NCBI RefSeq assembly: GCF_014356525.2 | Contig: NC_052508.1 | Coordinates: 43,193,858-43,257,857 of the forward strand | DNA length: 64,000 nt | Reading direction: 5' to 3' | DNA from: Nilaparvata lugens | Taxonomy: Eukaryota; Arthropoda; Insecta; Hemiptera; Delphacidae | Shown: one piece after another, positions 56,042 through 64,000 of the stretch | How the letters are laid out: every line of letters starts with the position of its first letter | Numbering within the stretch: the stretch's first letter is position 1 | Notes under the pieces: generated by a model | What the model was told of the DNA's origin: nothing | Databases searched by the model: none | The model's input: the letters and a program-made list of their open reading frames with translations, nothing else | Program-made: the position numbers and the translations under genes

Positions 56042-56249
56042 TGAGTTACTATTCATCTCAAGTTTATAAACACTTCAAAGACTTCTTATTGAATTTATAT
56101 TATATGGTTCAGTTTATAATACAGGTTTGTGTTAAAGTTGGTGTCGTGTGAACAGAGGTTTGAGCAAACTTGGCTCGAAGCCAGATTTGCGTAAACCTGG
56201 CTTTGAGCCAAGTTTGCGCAAATATCGTTGTCGTGTAGACCCGGCATTA

Positions 56250-57089
56250 AGATTTGAGAAGATAATATGAGCATCTTATTGGTTTTTCTCTCAATGATTG
56301 AAATGAATGGCTTAATTGCTTCTATATAATCATGAAAATATCACAGTTTATTACATTCCAGTACAATTATCTTGTTTCACAATCCATTTCTAAGTAGATC
56401 TCATAAGTATCGTAATCTTGCCATACAATAATTGAAGTTGATTTCATTCAACTTCAGTGGTGCCATTTCAACAAACTGCTAAAGGGGGGGGGCAAAAACC
56501 AAGAGGTATTGGGGGGGGAGGAATACCCCCAAAGGATAGAGGGACCTGGGTTTTTCCCCATAAATGTTACATTAGAAGATGCTATTATATGCTTCATTTT
56601 TTCCAATTTTATACAAATGTGGTTGATGTATCAATACAAACATATACATTATTGGTTATTAAATTCAATCATTGAATATTTATTAGAAATATGGGGAAAC
56701 AGATTTCTTAAAAATCATGGAAAAAGATAAATTTTTCTTTTACAATGATAATTTCAACAATTTCATTGGGGATCATATTCTAATTGGAAAATAACTTTCA
56801 GTTAGAAAGCTAAAGATACATCAAGCTGTTCCCATAATTCTCAACAACCCTTTACATACATTTTTGATTGTCTGATTGTGCCCTTTCTTTTGCTTTCACT
56901 GTGACATCTTGCAACTTGTTAATTCTCACATTGAAATTGTGCCGAGCACTCTTTTTAATTCAGGACTTTTCCCAAGTTATAATAGTAAATTTAATACGCA
57001 ATAGACTAGAGCCATTATTGTAAGTGAGTTAGCGAAATAAATTATTTTCTCTCTCTATTATGAATGGCCATGACTTCGAGTTTCCCATG
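56250..57089. other. no gene recognised
   Basis: AT-rich; G-runs and C-runs at 56482-56530. No termini or frames of interest. Confidence 0.35.
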
Positions 57090-57810
57090 ATAGATATTTA
57101 AAAATTGTGGCTCCGAGTCGTCGAGGAATGTAGATTATGGAATTATCTCTAAAACTTAGCCTTCTTGTCGCGACATAAAGTGCGATAAGTTGGAAAACAG
57201 CAAGCATTGAAATTATAACAAACTACCGATTTTGCAGTTACTATTTGGTCCAAAGGCTCTAGAAGCCACGCGACGATTGGTCAAATTGATTCCCTTCGCC
57301 CAATAGGAGACCTGTTTCTAAATACAGTAGTGGGGGGATTCCCCAACCGAGAGACCAGATTACGTTTCGGAGGACACTTTGCTAGGAGCACTACGAGAGT
57401 AAAGATGTAGTCACTATGTTTCGCCCTTTTTGGGCAAGTTTATAAGTTTATATAATTAGTTAATGTAGGAGCTAGCTTTATTTTTATTAAAGTTTAAATT
57501 TTCTAGTAGTGCCATGTCCTGAAAAGTTTAATTGTGTTTCTTCATCATGTACGAATAATTGTTTCTTCAAATAACCGCTAAGCGGTTCATGTGTGTCCCC
57601 AAACCAACTTCTTGTACTACCACCCCTTTGGTTCCGCAACTTTATGTAACACCGCTTCAAGACACCCGTTCAGACGACAGGTCTAGGGACGTAAGAGGAC
57701 GTCGCCGTCAAGCCAAATTCAACCGGTAAAAGCTCACCGCCAAAAACAAGGTACTGTAACCCCGACGATAAAGCAACGTACAGACCAACGAAAGTGCAGT
57801 GTAGTGAAAC
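57090..57810 (+). other. GC-richer block, possible solo LTR or promoter-like repeat
   Basis: A compact block with ccaat-type motifs on both strands (cgattggtcaaattg at 57275; gcccaatagg at 57298), a TATA-like tataagtttatataat (57440), and then AT-rich and GC-rich parts including the palindrome aaccgctaagcggtt (57580). This could be LTR-like (U3/R/U5), but I could not find a partner LTR, TG...CA ends with a target duplication, or coding sequence. Confidence 0.3.
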
Positions 57811-58823
57811 AAAGGTTCATTCGAGAATGTCAATAAAAAGTGGGGATTCAAAATTATTATGAAATGGGTTATATGGGTTACTATCGACGAAACTTGGGTT
57901 CAACGGGCTTTTCTTTCTTGAGTAATTTTATGTTGAAATTAACTTGTTATTTGATGACTGATATTGTTTGGTTTTGTGACGTATTGCTATCTAAAAGGGG
58001 ATAGTAATGCGCCCCCGAATCAGATGAAGAATGTCAACAAAGTAACATGAAATTGTTGTTTCTGTTGTTCGATTTTAGTTGCCAATGTTTATTGAAGCTG
58101 CTTGTATTTTTCAATTATTTCAAATTGTAGTTTTATTCTATAGTATAAACCTATTAAATCAGGCATGGCAAGATTAATTGAAGTTTTCTTGACTCTAGCC
58201 CGTTCACCTGCATGAATTAGGTATAGACTCAGGTATTTTCTAGATGTGTCGGCCTATTTCTAAATTCTAAATTTTATTCAAAATTATCATCTTTATCATC
58301 TTCAACAAGGTGCAGGCACAAAATTCATTCAATAACTCACTTATTGTGCTCTGATCAACAAGTGTACCCATTCTGTATTCAAACTATACCACAGAGAAAA
58401 ATATATTATTTATTACTCTGTACCCGTATCCATACTTTCAAGGCAATTTTGCTACATTGTTGATACTGTAGAAGGAATTATACTACTGCTGATAAAGAAA
58501 ATTATTAAATCATTATGAGACTCTAAGGATTCGTGTAGGTAAACCCGCATTTTCATTATTTATCTGATCCTTGAGGGGGGCCTAGGCCCTCTAGGCAGCT
58601 GATTATAAGTAAGAATTAATAATGATATTTTCATAATACAGTACACCTGAAGAATTGGCAAAGTTTATGGTAAGGGGTGAGGAGGTACTCAGCTCTTCCA
58701 ACTAACATCGGATTAGTTTTGTGCAGTCTACTATAACAGACGTTCCCATATGGATGTTATTATAGATGTATTTATTAACGTATTCAATTTCTGTTTGTTA
58801 GTTTGTTTGTATGTCTGACGGAA
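57811..58823. other. no gene recognised
   Basis: AT-rich; nothing supported. Confidence 0.35.
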
Positions 58824-58975
58824 ATCGAAAACGGCTCTAACGATTTTGATTAAGTTTGAAATATAGTATATAATTTGAAATATAGAGTATGTGATACGAA
58901 AATCATCATTTGGATTAGGACTCATGTTTAGGATAACTCACTGAGGGAACTTAAAAATGATTAGGTACGGTAATA
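58824..58975 (+). mobile_element. repeat fragment with the CGAAAACGGCTCTAACG module
   Basis: aatcgaaaacggctctaacg + attttgat and, about 95 bases on, ggactcatgtttaggataac + tcactgagggaac: the same order and spacing as at 9849-9960 and 11466-11580. Probably Helitron-like. Confidence 0.5.
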
Positions 58976-59003
58976 ATATTCATCAACCGAGTAGCAGCTG
59001 ACT

Positions 59004-59110
59004 GAGAGAGTTTTCCGTCGTCAGTTGAAAACAGTTGATCAAGAGAGTTTTTCATCGTCAGTTGAAAACAGCTGATCGAGAGAGTTTGCCATTGTCAGTT
59101 GAAAACGAGA
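59004..59110 (+). repeat. 37-bp tandem array, three units
   Basis: agagagttttccgtcgtcag (59005), agagagtttttcatcgtcag (59042) and agagagtttgccattgtcag (59079), each followed by ttgaaaac. Spacing is exactly 37 bases. Confidence 0.93.
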
Positions 59111-60613
59111 CAGATGTGTTGAGTCACCAAGTTTGTTGACGTCATTTTTTTGAAGTTATTGCATGATTCGAGAAAATAGGTGCAGAGAGCAGCCGAGTGA
59201 CAGCAACGCAACGCAAATTTGAATTTGAAGCATAATGATTGCGGTAATATTAATCAGGTAAATGCTAAAGTAGTCAGTTTTAATATACCTGAGTAATTGA
59301 ATTATAACAATTCATTCACTTCTAAATTTCAATCTCTATGTCTTTGTACTTTCAACTCTGTTTCTTTGATATTGTTATCTTCATAGACGTGAAGTAGATA
59401 GATAAGGGTGGGTGTCTTCCATGAGTAAAATGAATTGTCTATTTCTGACTTCTGCAGTTGAATACTTGTAGCTAGTAGTTCTGTGAACAGTAGACCTGGT
59501 ACAGCATTTATAAACAGATCTCATTGTCAATATGTCACCCCAATTAGCCCTTCGGACATCGGAAAAAAGAAACCGGTACCGTGACGAGAAATCGTAAGTG
59601 TTGAAACGGCCAATGACTGATTGGCGTGTATTGACGATTACAATATTACCTGTTATAAATAAAACCGAGAGCATTGCCAAGCTGTAATCATCAAAAGCTA
59701 ATTTACAAACATGCCAACATACATATACAGACAAAAGCAAATCCCGTCATTGAAACGTAGAAAAATCAATCATCAAAATATTATCATGAAAAAAAAAACA
59801 TTTTCCTGCTATTTTGGGAAACGATAACTGTATATCTTCCAGTATTGAAAATGACATTCAAAATGAAAAACAATACTGAAAAATTTTATTATATTAAAAA
59901 TTCTCAATGATCGAGTAATTAACCCTCCAGTAGGCCTAGACTACATTCAACACAGTAGAACCTATATAATTATTTGTAGCTTACGGGACCAAGCATTTAA
60001 TACGAATTTTGGAGGGTGACGAATTATATATCAAGCTCTGCAATATCGAGGCTGATAAAACAAAATACGAGAAAATTATATCATTGATACTGATCCCATC
60101 ATTGCCCATAATTAATTCATAATATTCATGAATATTAGAAAATATTGTTAAATATTAATTTGACATACTTGTAAAAGATTTCAGAGATCAATACAACTGT
60201 TCATGAGCGAGCTCTTCAACCAAGGGTGTCTTTAGTTATATTATTATATGTGAATCCATTGAACTTTAAAGTTCACTCCGTATGGGTAAATAATTCACAA
60301 TCAGAATTCAAAATCCCTAAACTAATAATACCAATCACTATAACGTTAAAGGTATTGCTATCACAAGTTGTATTATCTAATACATAATTATAGGCTATGT
60401 TGGAAACAAACAGTACCTAGACAGGCAGACAGACATTAATAGCCCAGTCAATGAAGGTCCAAAAAAGCAGTTTCGATCCGAAAATTAAATAAAAGCTGAA
60501 TTTCCCACCATCGATAGAACCCTCCCAGAGGGTCATTCTCCCAAAAGTCCCAAGAAATCCCCTTGGAGCTTTCCGCCCCAACCCCCTAAAACTTGAAAAA
60601 TGCAGGTAAACAC
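59111..60613. other. no gene supported; promoter-like patch at 59640-59710
   Basis: The patch has ccaatgactgattggcgtgt and ttataaataaaaccgagagc; a TATA box in this setting is possible but no coding exon follows (ATG at 59710 opens only about 38 codons). The minus strand is open 59740-59381 without recognisable motif. Confidence 0.3.
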
Positions 60614-61325
60614 GGGAAATCAATTATCTCTGTAACCATTGATCGGAAATAGTTCTATTCTATGCCATTCGATTCGTTACATTATGGACTACAATATTAG
60701 TTATATTCATTTTTCCAATAAAATTAACAGTTTTCTTGATAAAATAATATATATGTAAAAAATTAGGGGGTTTGTGATTTGATTTTTTTGTTTTCTTCGA
60801 TTAACTTCGAAACAAGTAGTTTTAAAGGAAAATGAGTCAAATAATTAATGTAGCCACTGTCATTGCAAATCCATTGATGTATATTGTTATGTATTTGCGA
60901 TTCGATTTGACGCTGTGGAAGGGGAAACAGTCGACGCGGAACGGCGCGGCTGACTCTCTTAGCCATAGTAAACAGCAAACTGGAAATCAATTATCTCTGT
61001 AACCATTAATCGGAAAAAAATCTATCATATGTCATTCGATTCGTTACATTATGGACTAAAATATTAGTCGTATTCATTTCCTCAATAAATCAAACAGTTT
61101 CCTTGATAAAGTAATATATATGTAAAAATTTAGGGGTTTTTCGATTTGATTTTTGTTTTCTCCGATTAACTTCGAAGCAAATAATCTAAAGAAAATTAGA
61201 AAAATAATTAATGTACCGCCACATTCATTGCCAATCCATTTAAGTATATTGTTATTTGTTGCTGTGGAAGGGGAAACAGTCGACGCGGTACGGCGTGGCT
61301 GACTCTCTTCACCATAGTAAACAGT
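60614..61325 (-). repeat. left-arm tandem units (about 367 and 345 bp)
   Basis: Two direct units, each with cgattaacttcgaa, ttgcaaatccattgatgtat-type sequence and ggctgactctctt..ccatagtaaacag at the end. Unit 2 lacks about 25 bases near 61262 that unit 1 has (tatttgcgattcgatttgac). Confidence 0.88.
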
Positions 61326-61440
61326 AAAATACAGTAGTAGGACTACTGCTTTCCAAGTTGCATCTTATTCACACTATGGCGCTCGAAACAATCAATTTTG
61401 TCTATTGTTTTGACATGCGATGAAACTAATTTTTCACATT

Positions 61441-63061
61441 TCAATTCTCTAAATTCTCTAAAATCATTTTGTTGTTATATATGTGCTAAATCATGCATTC
61501 TATGACAGACAAAGATATTGTTTGCAACCGATAAAATATTCATACTATTACATGATATAATACATATTTAAAATATGTGTGTATGATCATAATTCTATGC
61601 TAAAATTTATCATAAGTTATGAATGTCAAAAACTGAGATAAATCATAGATTAGTCTACAATAGTGTTAACAGTGGCAATTTCCTGAAAAATCATAGCGTG
61701 CAGTGTTTGCTGTTTCTCCACAGTAGTTAATATTCTCCAAGCCAGGTTGATAATATACCTTCAGTTTAGCCAAATATATATGACGGCTGAGGCATAAAAA
61801 AATTAATACATTGGCTTATTGAGTTGAAACTTTCTATGATTCTCTCTGTAAAGTAGCTTATCTTCCGTTCTTACTAGTTGAATCTACATTATTTAGACAT
61901 TCCAATATGAAAATTCAGTAGACTCTAAAGATGAAAGCCATGCAAACATACAAATTAAGGAAGAGTAAGCATGCATAAAAGGTAGGAAAATCATAAAAGT
62001 GTTTCACATTTAACCACAAAGTACCCTACTGTATAAGATTAATTGAAAGATGATTCATCATCTTCTATTATTTTTGTTAACATATCGATTTTTCACCTCC
62101 ACTCGCATCTTGTCATTCATTACACAAGGTTGGCAGAAGCTTTTCTTTATGTCGATTAATTTTGATTGAAATTGATCTCGATTAGGGCACCAAAAGAATA
62201 AATAATTTTCTATTTGAAGCATCCAAATTAAATCAATTGAACATGATTTCTTATGACTTAGCATTCACAGATTTAGTTTGGGTGAAGCTATTCGAAAAAT
62301 GTACCTGATTATCAATTTCATGGTTTTTATACCATTCTAGTTCATTGTGATCATTGAAGGGTTGAAGTGATGAGTTAGTTCAAGTGAATTCTAGTACACA
62401 AGTATATTGTGCTTATAATGGGCTCTTCTTTATTTTCTATCGATGTTTTGCTCCAGTAGGTAGAGAAAATTTAAAATTTTGGTTTTACATTTCATAAGCT
62501 TTATAAATAATATAAATTAACGGTAATATTTAGTAACATTTGTTAATATTAGAACCGAATGTGCAACAATTAATCTACTTTCAGCTTGAAAATTACAACT
62601 TATTAGGAGTACAGTGTTATCATATAGTATCTCAGGTAGGCCCACCCTTTTATTTTTTTTGTTCACGTGATCTGATGATATTCATTCCATTATTAAGTGT
62701 TTAAATTAAGAGTGATGAACTAATAAACTAAGATATATCTATATATTATAAAGAGTGATGAAACAAGATAAAACACAAGAAAAGCTATGAAAAGAAATTT
62801 TGAATCTTCATTTTTCACAAAATAAGGATAAGTTGAAGGAGTCGGACACATAATATATCATGAAACTTCGTTGAAAAACATCAATATCTGAAACTAGAGT
62901 TATCAAATTGTGTTACCTCTGATTGGTATGTAGAAGGCACACTTCAAATTAATATAATAAATTCTGTGAGCTAACAACGAAATCCTGATTTTTATCATGA
63001 GCATGGTTAAATCAAGAAAATTGTAATATTTTTTAGAGTATTAAAAAGTGAAAATCTATAT
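61441..63061. other. central loop of the foldback element
   Basis: AT-rich, 1.6 kb, no long frame and no transposase motif. Outermost bases of the loop still show weak inverted similarity (tttttcacatttcaattc at 61431; inverse near 63050). Confidence 0.45.
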
Positions 63062-63144
63062 ACAGCGCATGACAAAACAATAGACAAAATTAATTGTTTC
63101 GAGCGCCATAGTCTAAATGAGATGCAATGTAGACAGCAGTATTA

Positions 63145-64000
63145 TACTGTTTACTATGGTGAAGGGAGTCAGCCGCGTCGGCTGTTTCCCCTTCCACAGC
63201 GTCGAATCGAATCGCAAATACATAACAATATACATAAAAGGATTTGCAATGAGAGTGGCTACATTAATTATTTGGCTCATTTTCCTTTAAAACTACTTGC
63301 TTTGAAGTTAATCGAAGAAAACAAAAAAATCAAATCGCGAACCCACTAAATTTTTACATATATATTATTTTATCAAGAAAACTGTTAATTTTATTGAAAA
63401 AATGAATATGACTAATATTGTAGTCCATAATATAACGAATCGAATCGAACCGCGCCATTCCGCGTCGACTGTTTCCCCTTTCACGGCGTCAAATCGAATC
63501 GCAAATACATAACAATATACATAAAAGGATTTGCAATGAGAGTGGCTACATTAATTATTTGGCTCATTTTCCTTTAATCGCAAATACATAACAATATACA
63601 TCAATGGATTCGCAATGAATGTGGCTACATTAATTATTCGTCATATTGTTCTTTAAAATTACTTGCTTCGAAGTTAAACGGAGAAAACAAAAAAATCAAA
63701 TCGAAAAACCCCTAAATTTTTACATTATATTATTTTATCAAGGAAACTGTTCGATTTATTGAGGAAATGAATACGACTAATATTGTAGTCCTTAATTTAA
63801 CGAATCGAATGACATATAATAGAATTTTTTTCGATTAATGGTTACAGAGATAATTGATTTCCAGTTTGCTGTTTACTATGGCTAAGCGAGTCAGCCGCGC
63901 CGTTCCGCGTCGACTGTTTCCCCTTCCACGGCGTCAAATCGAATCGCAAATACATAACAATATACATAAAAGGATTTGCAATGAGAGTGGCTACATTAAT
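63145..64000 (+). repeat. right-arm tandem units, some fused by deletion
   Basis: ttccccttccacagcgtcga + atcg recurs at 63188, 63472 and 63918. catttggatt-type starts are fused: at 63439 cgaatcgaatc runs directly into gaaccgcgcc, and at 63577 a unit restarts at tcgcaaatacataac. These joins look like unequal exchange between units. Confidence 0.88.

Larger units (their letters stand above)
55053..56246. mobile_element. Harbinger-like TIR element filled with a GGA-rich tract
   Basis: The left end tgcccggtctacacgacaac + ga and the right end (inverse) tcgttgtcgtgtagacccgg + ca pair over about 25 bases. Flanks are TTA (55050-55052) and TTA (56247-56249), the TWA duplication of PIF/Harbinger. Just inside each end is a second palindrome (gcgcaaacctgcaaggtttgcgc at left; gcaaacttggctc..gccaagtttgc at right). 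The middle is (ATT)n plus 0.55 kb of GGA-rich DNA. No transposase. Confidence 0.8.
60614..64000. mobile_element. foldback element with arms of tandem units, right end cut by the window
   Basis: Left arm: unit 1 (60614-60980) and unit 2 (60981-61325), each starting ggaaatcaattatctctgta and containing ggggaaacagtcgacgcgg. Then 61326-61440 (tatggcgctcgaaacaatca). Right arm: the same pieces inverted: 63062-63145, then units near 63145-63439, 63440-63577 (partial), 63578-63860 (partial) and 63861 to beyond 64000. The centre 61441-63061 has no transposase. The structure, long inverted arms of direct repeats around a loop, is that of Foldback/Galileo-type elements. Confidence 0.75.

Noticed and set aside
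55412..56056. Long open frame (about 214 codons) on the minus strand, Leu/Ser/Pro-rich
   Set aside because: It is the complement of the GGA-rich tract; such DNA has no stops. The translation is pure low complexity.
59381..59740. Minus-strand frame of 119 codons
   Set aside because: No motif, signal peptide or splice context recognised; the region also looks promoter-like on the other strand. Kept only as a note in the spacer entry.
60763..60990. Related 75-codon frames in the foldback units (also 63122-63349 on the plus strand)
   Set aside because: They are similar only because the units are copies. Another unit (61140-61320) lacks about 25 bases and loses the frame, and the differences between copies mostly change amino acids.

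Overview
The window is eukaryotic nuclear DNA, AT-rich and intron-containing. It is most likely from an insect: the non-LTR, Ty3/gypsy, Helitron-like and MITE families are of insect type, and one internal promoter has a textbook arthropod Inr + DPE layout. A hemipteran is my guess from the general look of the repeats; I cannot prove the order or species.

Host genes are few. On the minus strand, 2057-5096 holds the first four coding exons of serine palmitoyltransferase subunit 2 (SPTLC2/lace), with clean splice sites and phases; the catalytic part lies outside the window. About 0.7 kb away, on the plus strand, is the long first coding exon (5781-6897) of an unrecognised acidic, disordered protein with a 10-residue KSVTPEPP-type repeat. 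The two genes are head to head and probably share the promoter region 5097-5780. A tRNA-Gln(CUG) gene with its own T-run terminator lies at 37697-37778 on the minus strand.

The rest is mostly mobile DNA in layers. 8-13 kb: Helitron-like repeats and MITEs. 13.85-26 kb: a degenerate non-LTR element (PHD-type ORF1, broken ORF2 carrying a 0.7 kb insertion), interrupted by a younger, almost intact non-LTR element that ends in (TATC)n. 26.5-29.4 kb: a Ty3/gypsy element on the minus strand with LTRs, PBS, PPT, gag, protease and integrase, whose RT and RNase H have been removed by an in-frame deletion. 29.4-30.9 kb: a transposon-like palindrome with arms of about 550 bp. 32.5-34.3 kb and 49.4-50.7 kb: further non-LTR corpses. 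43.5-48.3 kb: two full copies of a repeat family bounded by inverted CTTTCCTTGC termini (a third, partial copy lies at 1.1-1.4 kb), one with an internal 166-bp tandem array. 51.4-52.1 kb: a Helitron with an A/T insertion site and a palindromic 3' part. 53-54 kb: three adjacent tandem arrays. 55-56.2 kb: a Harbinger-like TIR element filled with a GGA-rich tract. 60.6-64 kb: a foldback element whose arms are built of tandem units of about 350-370 bp.

The genes do not form a pathway. I did not find a convincing new enzymatic or defence system. The most unusual structures are the foldback element at the right edge, the RT-less gypsy element with long open frames, the GGA-filled Harbinger-like element, and a module of about 110 bp (core CGAAAACGGCTCTAACGATT) shared by repeats that otherwise look unrelated.
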